A DNA stretch of 64,000 bases from Clostridiales bacterium. Lineage in GTDB: Bacteria; Bacillota; Clostridia; Oscillospirales; Acutalibacteraceae. The stretch spans positions 372,001 to 436,000 of the forward strand of contig DXXG01000007.1 of the NCBI GenBank assembly GCA_019416455.1, read 5' to 3'. Both the position numbers and the translations under genes were made by a program. This document shows, one piece after another, positions 43,554-51,100 of this stretch (position 1 is its first letter; every line of letters starts with the position of its first letter). The notes beneath the pieces were generated by a model that was not told the origin of the DNA, did no database searches, and saw nothing but the letters and a program-made list of their open reading frames with translations.

Positions 43554-43946
43554 ATGAAGAATTCTTATCCTATCATCCTGACTCTCGACACCGGCGGATA
43601 TGTGGTGGATATTCCGGATTTTGAAATCGGCACCCAGGGCGATTCCATTGTGGAAGCAATGGAGATGGCACGAGACGCCATTGGGCTGATGGGCATTGAT
43701 ATGGAAGATGACGGAAAGCCGCTTCCCCAACCAAGCCGTTTGGAAAGCATCTCAAGAGGACCAGAAGATATCGTCACGTTGGTGGATGTGGACTTCACCG
43801 AATACCGCCGCCAAAACGACATGCGCACGGTTCGCCGCAATGTATCCCTTCCCTCCTGGCTCAACGCCGCAGCGGAAAAAGCCGGATTAAACGTGTCCGC
43901 CGTGCTTCAAACCGCCCTCAAGCAGCAGCTGCACTTGGACACGTGA
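43554..43946 (+). CDS. hicB: HicB antitoxin with ribbon-helix-helix domain
   Basis: A 130-residue antitoxin. The N-terminal partial RNase-H-like fold (YPIILTLDTGGYVVDIPDF, DSIVEAMEMARDAIGL) neutralises HicA; the C-terminal RNVSLPSWLNAAAEKAGLNV plus VLQTALKQQL is a ribbon-helix-helix DNA-binding domain that can bind the promoter repeat at 43320-43340. Complete in length. Confidence 0.93.
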   Translation: MKNSYPIILTLDTGGYVVDIPDFEIGTQGDSIVEAMEMARDAIGLMGIDMEDDGKPLPQPSRLESISRGPEDIVTLVDVDFTEYRRQNDMRTVRRNVSLPSWLNAAAEKAGLNVSAVLQTALKQQLHLDT

Positions 43947-43965
43947 ACATGTCTAAAGACAAGAG

Positions 43966-43991
43966 CCGCTCCGTTCGGGGCGGTTTTCTTT
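43966..43991 (+). terminator. Terminator of hicAB
   Basis: Stem CCGCTCC / GGGGCGG with a GTTC loop followed by TTTTC, 20 bp after hicB. It stops plus-strand transcription before the oppositely directed methyltransferase. Confidence 0.82.
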
Positions 43992-44087
43992 TTGCCAAAA
44001 AGAGCAGGCCCCCATTTCTGGGAGCCTTTGAGTGGGAGAATCATATGAGAATGGGAGGTTTGTCTGTTACCTCATGTTCATTATAAA

Positions 44088-44123
44088 CGGGACAAATGGG
44101 ACATTCGGGACAAACGGGACAAA
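44088..44123. repeat. Four tandem 9-bp repeats (CGGGACAAA type), left of methyltransferase
   Basis: Units CGGGACAAA, TGGGACATT, CGGGACAAA, CGGGACAAA. A related three-unit array lies on the other side of the methyltransferase gene at 45385-45411 in the same orientation. Confidence 0.85.
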
Positions 44124-44137
44124 CTAAAAAATAATTT

Positions 44138-45289
44138 TCAACGCGCTTGCAGGAGTTCCGGTTTCTCACCCTGTGAGCCTGTCTTCTTCCCTTGTGAGAA
44201 TACAGGTCTCCCCTCCTCCAGGATCCGCTTCCGGGCTACCTGGAACATCTCTGGGTCCTGCTCGATACCGATAAAGTCCCGGCCCATGCGCAGAGCCGCC
44301 ACTCCGGTGGAACCGCTTCCCATAAAGCAGTCCAGCACCGTGCCACCTTCCCGGCAGCTGACCCGTACCAGCCGTTCCAGGATCCCCACCGGCTTTTGGC
44401 AGGTGTGCAGCCGCTTGTTGGTAGGAACAGGCGGCACGTGCCACACGTTGCAGTGAAGCGGGTCACACCGGTGGTAATTCCTCAGGCCCTCGTACACCCG
44501 GCGCAAGGCTTCATACCCCTGGCGCATTCCTTCATAACCCTCCCGCAGAGCGTCGTATCCCTTTTTCAGGCCGTCATATCCCAGTCCTCCGCTTTCTCGG
44601 TACACAAATCCCAATGGCTCGTATACCTTCTCGAAAATCTCTCTGGTGGGAATGGCGAACTGTCGGTCTCGGAAGTAGTGGGAGAGCATGTGGGGCTTCT
44701 TTCCCGTGACCTTGGCATACCTCTCCCCCACCTCCCGGTCGGTGATCCCAAGCCGCTCCTTCTCCTGGCGGTACCAGTCTTTCAAAGGACGGTAGCACGC
44801 CGGGTCGCTGTTGATCCGCTCCCACCCGGTCTGTTTCCACCCGGTTTTGGCGCCCTTGGGAGTGTTGAAAAAGTGAAGGCAGAACTCGCAGATATTGAAC
44901 CAGGAACGGAGGGCCGTCTTTCCATTGGGGTCCCGGTTTTTCCATGACCTTGCCCGGTAGGCTTCCCCTTTGTCCCAAATGCAGAAGGACACAAAAGAGA
45001 GGGTGGTTTTCTCTCGGATGGCCTCTAGCAGCTGGGCGATCTGGGGCATATCGTTGTGCCAGAAGTACAGCACGCCGTTGGACTTTAACACCCGCTGGCA
45101 CTCCAATAGCCACCGGATGCACCAGTCGATGTAATGATTGATCTTGTCCCAGGCATTTACTGTTTTCGTTCCCTGGCGCTGAGTGGTGACTCCCACGTTG
45201 TAGGGCGGGTCTGTCAGCACCAGGTCCACAGCACTGTCCGGGATAGTTTTCAGCTTTTCCAAGCAATTCCCTTGCATCAGTGTGATCAT
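44138..45289 (-). CDS. DNA methyltransferase (DPPY amino-methyltransferase)
   Basis: A 383-residue N6-adenine or N4-cytosine methyltransferase. Catalytic DPPYNVG is near residue 32 and the SAM-binding DCFMGSGSTGVAALRMGRDF near 345, giving the beta-class order (motif IV first). Between them lies a long target-recognition region that includes five 7-residue repeats of GYDALRE type (about residues 237-271) of unknown use. No restriction partner is nearby, so self-protection or gene control is likely. ATG at 45289 has GGAGG five bases upstream. Confidence 0.9.
   Translation of the reverse strand: MITLMQGNCLEKLKTIPDSAVDLVLTDPPYNVGVTTQRQGTKTVNAWDKINHYIDWCIRWLLECQRVLKSNGVLYFWHNDMPQIAQLLEAIREKTTLSFVSFCIWDKGEAYRARSWKNRDPNGKTALRSWFNICEFCLHFFNTPKGAKTGWKQTGWERINSDPACYRPLKDWYRQEKERLGITDREVGERYAKVTGKKPHMLSHYFRDRQFAIPTREIFEKVYEPLGFVYRESGGLGYDGLKKGYDALREGYEGMRQGYEALRRVYEGLRNYHRCDPLHCNVWHVPPVPTNKRLHTCQKPVGILERLVRVSCREGGTVLDCFMGSGSTGVAALRMGRDFIGIEQDPEMFQVARKRILEEGRPVFSQGKKTGSQGEKPELLQAR
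44477..44581 (-). repeat. Five 21-bp repeats inside the methyltransferase gene
   Basis: Codes for GYDGLKK, GYDALRE, GYEGMRQ, GYEALRR, VYEGLRN in tandem. Amino acids are better conserved than DNA, so the repeat is maintained at protein level. Confidence 0.85.
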
Positions 45290-45301
45290 ACATTCCTCCA
45301 A

Positions 45302-45335
45302 AAAGAAAAAATCACCCTGGTAAATTACCAGGGTG
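45302..45335 (-). terminator. Terminator or attenuator upstream of methyltransferase
   Basis: Minus-strand stem CACCCTGGTAA / TTACCAGGGTG with a one-base centre, followed by TTTTTTCTTTTT directly before the GGAGG of the methyltransferase. Placed between the late-regulator gene and the methyltransferase, it would cut read-through unless antitermination acts. Confidence 0.82.
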
Positions 45336-45384
45336 TTGTGGGATCCTTTTCAGATCCTCTATTTCTCATTGTAGTGATGCAAAA

Positions 45385-45411
45385 CGGGACATTGGGGACA
45401 AACGGGACAAG
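45385..45411. repeat. Three tandem 9-bp repeats, right of methyltransferase
   Basis: Units CGGGACATT, GGGGACAAA, CGGGACAAG, ending one base before the stop of the ArpU-like gene. Related to the array at 44088-44123. Confidence 0.85.
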
Positions 45412-45774
45412 TCAAAAATATTTTTTCATGGCCCGCTGGTAGATCTTCTTCAGGCCCTCTACCGTGTAACGGTAGCCCAGATTCCCGGCGATCTCGTTCC
45501 AGCTCAGTCGGCCCAGCACTCGCATAGAGATTACCGCCTGGTCCGTTTCCTCCGATATGGCATATATAACCGCTTCGATCTCCGCTTTCTGGCGCTGTAA
45601 TTCCAGAAGCTTCCGGCTTCTTCCCTGCTCTGCTCCCCCTTCGATTTGGATGGTATGCTTTTGGTAGGGGATCTCTGACGCGCTGCCCTGGACAGTGTCC
45701 CGTACCTTCACCGCCCGCAGAGCAATGATCTGGTCACAGATCCCTCCATATCGCTCGATCTGGTCTTTTGTCAT
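45412..45774 (-). CDS. ArpU/RinA-type late transcription regulator (sigma-70 region 4-like)
   Basis: A 120-residue protein. The N-terminal half is helical with a central charged linker; the C-terminal half QAVISMRVLGRLSWNEIAGNLGYR and GLKKIYQRAMKKYF is a sigma region 4-like helix-turn-helix. It lies at the boundary between early and late genes, where ArpU/DUF1492 regulators activate packaging and structural operons. Its ATG overlaps the preceding stop. Confidence 0.82.
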   Translation of the reverse strand: MTKDQIERYGGICDQIIALRAVKVRDTVQGSASEIPYQKHTIQIEGGAEQGRSRKLLELQRQKAEIEAVIYAISEETDQAVISMRVLGRLSWNEIAGNLGYRYTVEGLKKIYQRAMKKYF

Positions 45775-45968
45775 GATCTCCTCCCCAACCTTGCGTCAAA
45801 TGGGTTTGTTCTGGCGTCGGACCTTCCTAGTTTTTTCTTGGTGCAGCTCTCCACGGGACAGCCCCTGGGACTACCTGTGTCCAGACAGTAGTGGCATCCC
45901 GGAGCCCCCTGACTGCAATCGCTTAGCGAACGGTAGTGGACGCAACCCTCGCAGGATTTTCGCTTCAT
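45771..45968 (-). CDS. Small Cys-rich phage protein
   Basis: A 65-residue protein with MKRKSCEGCVHYRSLSDC, GCHYCLDTG and RGCPVESC: eight cysteines that could bind two metals. No known family recognised. ATG at 45968 has GGAGG upstream and overlaps the preceding stop; it overlaps the ArpU-like start too, forming a tightly coupled chain. Confidence 0.75.
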   Translation of the reverse strand: MKRKSCEGCVHYRSLSDCSQGAPGCHYCLDTGSPRGCPVESCTKKKLGRSDARTNPFDARLGRRS

Positions 45969-46276
45969 TTCGTAGCCTCCTCCGTTTCTGATGGTTGCTG
46001 AAGCCATCGTAAGTTTGCTTCCATTGCCGCTAATCTGGAAATAAAAATTTCCCCAGTAGGTGCTGAAAGATATAATGTACATTCACGCACCCCATCGATA
46101 GAGATCACAAGTTGATTAGCCAATTCTTTGTCGCCCATAGCTCGAATTTGGTCTGCGTGGGTTACAATTTCAGGATCTGTATCTATCCCGTAAGATCCTC
46201 GTAAAGCCGCACACGCTGACCCACGGTAGGAAAATGTACATTTTGCGAAAGCCGGACATTCTTTGCAACCCTTCAC
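45965..46276 (-). CDS. Hypothetical phage protein with N-terminal cysteine cluster
   Basis: A 103-residue protein. The start MKGCKECPAFAKCTFSYRGSAC holds four cysteines in zinc-finger-like spacing (here cited as GCKECPAFAKC); the rest is mixed with a hydrophobic-charged helix near GDKELANQLVISIDG. GTG start with GAGGGGAG upstream. Function unknown. Confidence 0.72.
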   Translation of the reverse strand: MKGCKECPAFAKCTFSYRGSACAALRGSYGIDTDPEIVTHADQIRAMGDKELANQLVISIDGVRECTLYLSAPTGEIFISRLAAMEANLRWLQQPSETEEATK

Positions 46277-46286
46277 TTATCTCCCC

Positions 46287-47192
46287 TCACTTTCTTTTCA
46301 AATTTTTCCAGGATCGCTTGAAATCTTCTTTTCCGATCTCTCCACCGAAAAGATCCAGCTGACCGTCCAGATTTTCGTCATCCATCCACCAGCGCATTAC
46401 TTCGTCAGAGTTTTTCCACTTGCTGGACTTCCCGGCAGCTTTACGTGCCTGAAGCATTCTTTCAAAAGCGCTTCGGTAAAGCCGCTCATAGGAAGGCCAT
46501 GTGTGAAACTCCAAGTATCTTCCCTTGCTTGACATGGGACATCCCACGCAGCCACAGCGGGAAAATCCCATCTGATACACAGGATTCACCTCTGCTCCGC
46601 AATCTCGCAAAAAAGTCCACACATCAGCGTTGGTCCAGTCCACGATAGGGTGGATTTTGATCTTTGCCTTCATTTGACAGGGCGCTATGATACGCTCATC
46701 ACCGTTGTCGAAATCGAATACCTTCCGCTTTACCTTCGTGGGACCTGGCGTTTCGGCCACACCTGAACCGCTTCGTCCTAAACTCTCCCCGCTTCTGATC
46801 CCGATCACCACCATTTGATGGGGTGCGCTTCCCTCCTTAAAGATCTGGCAACAATACCTCACGGTCCGAGTTGGAGGCATCAGCTTTTGAGGAATCAATG
46901 ACCACATGCTTACAGACTTTCCTTTGTAGCGAGAGAACTGCACTTCGCAGTCGATGCCCATCAGTTCCAGCTCCCGAAATTTTCTGCGCACGTGACGGAC
47001 GGTCTCCGGAGCATCAGCGGTGGTAAGGCTGTGCCGCACCCGGAAGGAAATCCCCGCCCGCTTTGCCAGCTCCAAGCAGACCTCGCTATCCTTACCGCCA
47101 GAATAGGCAATAGTCAGCGGCTGATGGTAATAGAACTTACTAAGCTCCGCAGCCTGCCGCAAGCGGGAAATGGCGGTATGTTCCTTATCCAT
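46287..47192 (-). CDS. Phosphoadenosine phosphosulfate reductase-like PP-loop protein
   Basis: A 301-residue protein with the PP-loop TIAYSGGKDSEVCLELAK near residue 30, typical of PAPS reductases and DndC-like enzymes. Further signs are YCCQIFKEG, VVIGIRSGES and a cysteine pair CGCVGCPMSSKGRY that may hold a 4Fe-4S cluster or zinc. Phage members are thought to modify DNA bases or the backbone or to process sulfur; none is proven here. It overlaps the C5 methyltransferase gene by eight bases, so both may belong to one DNA-modification module. Confidence 0.88.
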   Translation of the reverse strand: MDKEHTAISRLRQAAELSKFYYHQPLTIAYSGGKDSEVCLELAKRAGISFRVRHSLTTADAPETVRHVRRKFRELELMGIDCEVQFSRYKGKSVSMWSLIPQKLMPPTRTVRYCCQIFKEGSAPHQMVVIGIRSGESLGRSGSGVAETPGPTKVKRKVFDFDNGDERIIAPCQMKAKIKIHPIVDWTNADVWTFLRDCGAEVNPVYQMGFSRCGCVGCPMSSKGRYLEFHTWPSYERLYRSAFERMLQARKAAGKSSKWKNSDEVMRWWMDDENLDGQLDLFGGEIGKEDFKRSWKNLKRK

Positions 47193-47970
47193 TTAGGATG
47201 CTCCTCTCTAAATCCGCAATGGCTTGAAATATGGGGTAAAACTGCTGGGGCACCACGGCGTTGCCTAAGCATCTAAGTCGGTCCAATGCGGTGGGAATCC
47301 CATCATCATTTCGTGGAACTCCGCCGCTTGTATCGCGCTCACTCCGTGCCACATGAAATCGTAAATAGGTCTGTCTTGGCCATGTCTTTTCCATGATTTC
47401 ACAATACTTACTCGTGGATTGTTGGCCCGGGATTTTATCCAAGCGATGGAATCGCTTGCTATCGGACGTGGCCACAAGCGCGATTCGCTCACCCCAAAAT
47501 TTTGCACCGACAGCATGGGCTGGAAAACAGTACCACCAGACATGACACCCCACTTGGGCCAAGTCCCTAAGAACTCGTCCGAAAAACCTTCCATTTTCAC
47601 TTGAGAGCAACCCCGGTACATTTTCTCCCACGAGCCATTTTGCGTTAGTTTCGCAAAAGACTCTGAAGAGTTCACTCCAAAGATCGCGCTCATCACGAGA
47701 TGCCAAACGTTTCCCACTAAGGCTGTGAGGTTGGCATGGGAAACCTCCCGATACAACATCGACTGACTGCAACCTGGTTTTTTCACAAAAATCCTCCTTT
47801 GTTAACTCCCTGATATCTTTCCACCGTGGCACATCCGGTCAGTGCTTTTCCAGTACTTTTGTGGGATAATCCGCCCACTCGCATTGACCCACGGTCTGAA
47901 ACCCAGCCCATTCCGCCGCAAGGTCCAGGCCCCCTATTCCAGAAAACAAGGACAAGTGTGTAAGGCTCAT
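47185..47970 (-). pseudogene. C5-cytosine DNA methyltransferase interrupted by an in-frame TGA
   Basis: From the ATG at 47970 (AAAGGA upstream) the frame reads LSLFSGIGGLDLAAEWAGF (SAM motif I), then stops at TGA 47841-47839 after 43 codons, where the family usually has Trp in KHWPDVP. The same frame continues to 47185 with GGFPCQPHSLSG (catalytic Cys), GENVPGLL, GAKFWGERIALVA and RLRCLGNAVVPQQ. A single TGG-to-TGA change explains the break. The remaining C-terminal piece lacks the SAM site. Suppression of TGA cannot be excluded. Confidence 0.87.
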
Positions 47971-47971
47971 G

Positions 47972-48409
47972 TCATATCGTTCCTTTCTTTTGGCCGCGAT
48001 CCTTCAGCCACAGGATCGACCGCTCCTCAAAGTCCAGCCGCTCCCCGTCGGAAAGGGGCGTGCTGCGGCTGATCCCCATCCGCTCCTTGTACCGGTAATA
48101 CAGCTTCTGCACCAACGGGTGGCGCAAGTTCAGCCGGTAGCCGTAGGGGTTGCCCTGGGTGTAGACGCCTTGGGGCTGTTCCTGGAGCGGCTTGCAGGTG
48201 GCAAAATGGGGCACGTACCCCAAAGCGGTGGCCTGATCTGGATCCTCCACAAAGCGGCAGGACACTACTCTCCCGTCTCGGAGCACCCCTTTTTCCAGTC
48301 CGCTTTCCTCCTCCACCAGGTACACCGGCTGGGCGTCGCAAGGCATGGTTTTCCCCGCCGGAGTGAAGACCCACACAATGGCCGCCCCACACCGTCCGCA
48401 GGTGCTCAC
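47972..48409 (-). CDS. Phage protein with N-terminal zinc-ribbon half
   Basis: A 145-residue protein beginning STCGRCGAAIVWVFTPAGKTMPCDA, a widespread phage pattern with CxxC plus a later Cys. The C-terminal half contains YYRYKERMGISRSTPLSDGER. Function unknown; it is found in the replication region of many Clostridia phages. GTG start overlaps the replication protein stop as GTGA. Confidence 0.75.
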   Translation of the reverse strand: MSTCGRCGAAIVWVFTPAGKTMPCDAQPVYLVEEESGLEKGVLRDGRVVSCRFVEDPDQATALGYVPHFATCKPLQEQPQGVYTQGNPYGYRLNLRHPLVQKLYYRYKERMGISRSTPLSDGERLDFEERSILWLKDRGQKKGTI

Positions 48410-49125
48410 AGTTCCATCTCCTCCGGCAGGTCAAAGCGAGAGAGCGCCTCCAGCTCCTCTATGTCGTAGCTTGTCACCGGCAGGGGCACCAGGTTGTCCC
48501 ACCGACGCTCCCGCAGCCACTTTGCGGCCTTAGGTATGTATCTGCCGTTCTCCTCCCGCCACTGGGGAGAAGCCTTGGCACGGCGCAGCGCTTCCAGGAT
48601 CTGCTGCCGGGTGTTCTCCCCCGGGGCAAGCTCCTCCCAGGCAGCCCGGGCGTCCCTCTGGCCGGACTTCTTGGGGTAGAGCTCCCAAAACTCCCCGAAA
48701 GCGGCGCTCTCGTCCCCCTGGGGGGATTTAGGGGGGAGAGTATCTGTATCTGTTACAATATCAGTAACAGTATCTGTATCACCCCCCAAATGGTTTTCCA
48801 AAAAACCATTTGGTTTCTTTTGGTTTTCCGGAGAGGGCTTTGGTTTTTCTTCCTCTTCATCACGCCGGGGACGCCCGCCCTGGGCGCCGTTCTGGCGTAG
48901 CTTCTGACATTTTTCTTCGTAGGCTTTCCGATTCCGGTCCAACTCCTTCCGCATGAACGCGAAGGCCATCGCTGCCACCGGGGGTAGTTCACCGCTTTCC
49001 CTAGTTCGCTCATAGGCGAACAAAGCCTTGAACAGCTTTCCTGCATCTTCATCGGTGAGCAAGCCCACCTGCTCCTCCCAGTCCGCGTAAAGCAAAAAAC
49101 CGGATTTTTCCTTGGCGTCCTTCAT
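48406..49125 (-). CDS. DUF6291-type replication protein
   Basis: A 239-residue protein. N-terminal FLLYADWEEQVGLLTDEDAG with LFKALFAYERTRESG is the DUF6291 pattern; a Glu/Lys/Pro-rich linker with an Asp-Thr run follows; the C-terminus AFGEFWELYPKKSGQRDARAAW and ENGRYIPKAAKWLRERRW resembles helicase-loader or DnaD-like regions of phage replication proteins. It probably starts phage DNA replication. ATG after GGGAGG. Confidence 0.8.
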   Translation of the reverse strand: MKDAKEKSGFLLYADWEEQVGLLTDEDAGKLFKALFAYERTRESGELPPVAAMAFAFMRKELDRNRKAYEEKCQKLRQNGAQGGRPRRDEEEEKPKPSPENQKKPNGFLENHLGGDTDTVTDIVTDTDTLPPKSPQGDESAAFGEFWELYPKKSGQRDARAAWEELAPGENTRQQILEALRRAKASPQWREENGRYIPKAAKWLRERRWDNLVPLPVTSYDIEELEALSRFDLPEEMEL

Positions 49126-49126
49126 G

Positions 49127-49501
49127 TCAAACCTCCCATTTTTCCTGACCGTCGGGCGTTGACGACCTTTTTGCCCGGCGGATATAACTCCTCACCCGGA
49201 TGATCTTCTCCCCCCGCAGCCGCGCCAGCAGTCGCCGGGCTGGTTCGTCGTTTCTGGCCTGAGTCCTGGCCCGGCTCCCCTGCTCCTGGAGATAGGCGGC
49301 GATCTCCTCCGGGTCGCTGCTGATCCAGTAGCCCCGCCAGGAGGATGAGGACAGGATCACTTTTCCCTCCGCTTCCAGCCGGCGGTTAGCTTGCTTGATC
49401 CATTCTCGGATCACCCGATCATCCCGGCCCAGCAAGGCCCGCAGCTCCTTCCGGGAAATTGCATACTCCCTTCCTTCTGGTATGTACCGCTCTATCTCCA
49501 T
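49127..49501 (-). CDS. Helix-turn-helix phage protein
   Basis: A 124-residue basic protein: YAISRKELRALLGRDDRVIREWI reads as a DNA-binding helix-turn-helix, then a short wing GKVILSSSSWRGYWI and a long basic helical tail. Position just upstream of the replication protein suggests a replication or regulatory role. ATG at 49501 has AAAGGAG at good spacing. Confidence 0.7.
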   Translation of the reverse strand: MEIERYIPEGREYAISRKELRALLGRDDRVIREWIKQANRRLEAEGKVILSSSSWRGYWISSDPEEIAAYLQEQGSRARTQARNDEPARRLLARLRGEKIIRVRSYIRRAKRSSTPDGQEKWEV

Positions 49502-49518
49502 ACAGCTCACTCCTTTCC

Positions 49519-49974
49519 TCAGAACGGCAGATCTTCGTCTTTCAATTCCTCAAAGTCTCCCAGATCCCCCTGAAAAAAATCCTTGACAGGTTCCCCCTGA
49601 AGCTCCGATTTCGGCGGCAGCTGTCCGGCAGACTCTCCCCCTCCGGACTCCCTCGCCTTGTCCCCGCAGAAAGAAACCTGCTGGGCCACCAGCTCCACCG
49701 CCTTGTGCTTGGACCCGTTCTTGTCCTCCCAAGTGCGGGTTTGCAAAGAGCCGGAGACTGCGATCATCCGGCCCTTGTTGAAATATTTGCAGATAAATTC
49801 GGCGGTCCCTCTCCAGGCCACCACGTCGATCCAATCGGTTTGGCGCTCCTCCCCCGGCTTTGCGTAGTTCCGGTCCACCGCCAGGGTGAAGGAGGTGACC
49901 GCCACGCCGCTGGGGGTGTGTTTCAATTCCGGATCAGCAACCAGGCGGCCCATCATCGCGGCCACGTTCAGCAT
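49519..49974 (-). CDS. ssb: Single-stranded DNA-binding protein
   Basis: A 151-residue SSB: OB fold with MLNVAAMMGRLVADPELK, SFTLAVDRNY, DWIDVVAWRGTAEFICKYF and GRMIAVSGSLQTRTW, a flexible middle, and the acidic tip DEDLPF that contacts partner proteins. ATG at 49974 has GGAGGGG upstream. It protects single-stranded DNA in phage replication. Confidence 0.96.
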   Translation of the reverse strand: MLNVAAMMGRLVADPELKHTPSGVAVTSFTLAVDRNYAKPGEERQTDWIDVVAWRGTAEFICKYFNKGRMIAVSGSLQTRTWEDKNGSKHKAVELVAQQVSFCGDKARESGGGESAGQLPPKSELQGEPVKDFFQGDLGDFEELKDEDLPF

Positions 49975-50330
49975 CTCGGCCCCTCCTCCAAAAAGCACTC
50001 CATAGCAGCGGACAGCAGCATCCGCAGCACTTCCGTGGTGGTGCGTCCGGTCTTGTCCGCGTGCAGACAGATCTTTTCATACTGGGCTTGTGTGATGGAA
50101 AGGTCTTTTGTCAGGTCCCAACCTACGCTCACCTTAATGGGCGAATCCATTGGGGGAAAAACTTGGGACAAATACTGCTCGGGGAAAAAATAACAATGTC
50201 CAACGCAGTCGCTGAGCTCGTACAAGCCGTTTTCCATCGCCTTTGTCACTCTATAAATTCTCCCTTGCGTACCAGCGCCCCAAATACAGCGCATATCCGG
50301 AAGAACAAAGTCTCCTACCTGAAAACTCAT
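49968..50330 (-). CDS. Hypothetical phage protein
   Basis: A 120-residue protein. The N-terminal half is beta-rich (MSFQVGDFVLPDMRC, GRIYRVTKAMENGLYELSDC) and may be a small SH3-like barrel; the C-terminal half is helical with ITQAQYEKICLHADKTGRTTTEVLRM, resembling a ribbon-helix-helix tail. No family recognised. It overlaps ssb by seven bases. Confidence 0.65.
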   Translation of the reverse strand: MSFQVGDFVLPDMRCIWGAGTQGRIYRVTKAMENGLYELSDCVGHCYFFPEQYLSQVFPPMDSPIKVSVGWDLTKDLSITQAQYEKICLHADKTGRTTTEVLRMLLSAAMECFLEEGPRC

Positions 50331-50344
50331 CACGCCGCCCCCTT

Positions 50345-51085
50345 TTACGCCAGCACAATCACAGAGTCATTTTCCGCTACCACATGGGTCTGGAAATAGT
50401 CCCGGATCTTCAAGATAGCGTCATGCCTCCAGGCTTCCCCGTCCGCGGCAAACAAAGCCGCTTTCACGCAGCCACCCTCTTCCGCCTTGATTCGAAATAC
50501 AAAAGCACTTTCCGGTTGCTCCACCTCAGAAAACGTGCGGAAAGGCCGCAGGGTAATGGGGTTGGGGACCTTAGATGTGCGTGACAAGGAAACTCCGCTG
50601 CGGGTTGTCACTTTCTGAGTGACTCCATCGTCCTGCTGTTCCACACCTGTGTCCTGCTTCACCGTAGCCACAAAAGATAAGAGCTCATCCCGGTGCTCAT
50701 CGGCCACAAAGTTGGCCTGCACACTGATGATGAAATTCTCCAAAGACAGCCACTGTCCGAACGGGAAGGACGATACCCAGGCAGACGCAACCAGAAGAGC
50801 ACTCCGCTTTTTGAAGCTGTTCATTTCGGTGTAAAGCCACACCGTTTTTTCGTCTTCCACATGAATGATCTTTCTTCCGTCGCTGGCCAAAGCGTCAAAG
50901 TCTGCGTTGCTTTTGATATAATCCGCCACAGAAGAAAGGCTATTGGTGTGCAGAGGTGTGTCCGCTGCGATCTCATCCACCAGCATGTGCATGGGCTTGT
51001 CCACAAACGTGCGGATGCCCTCCGTCAGCGTTTGTGGCTGTACCATTTCCTCCACTTTTTCCAGAAACTCTCTTGTCAGATCCAT
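50345..51085 (-). CDS. Hypothetical phage protein (DUF2303-like)
   Basis: A 246-residue protein with a helical N-terminus (TREFLEKVEEMVQPQTL), a beta-rich centre (IIHVEDEKTVWLYTEM) and SFVATVKQDTGVEQQDDGVTQKVTTRSG, followed by NPITLRPFRTFSEVEQP. Its style and place in the recombination-replication region resemble DUF2303 proteins, but this is uncertain. ATG has AAGGAG upstream. Confidence 0.62.
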   Translation of the reverse strand: MDLTREFLEKVEEMVQPQTLTEGIRTFVDKPMHMLVDEIAADTPLHTNSLSSVADYIKSNADFDALASDGRKIIHVEDEKTVWLYTEMNSFKKRSALLVASAWVSSFPFGQWLSLENFIISVQANFVADEHRDELLSFVATVKQDTGVEQQDDGVTQKVTTRSGVSLSRTSKVPNPITLRPFRTFSEVEQPESAFVFRIKAEEGGCVKAALFAADGEAWRHDAILKIRDYFQTHVVAENDSVIVLA

Positions 51086-51100
51086 GATTTTATCTCCTTG

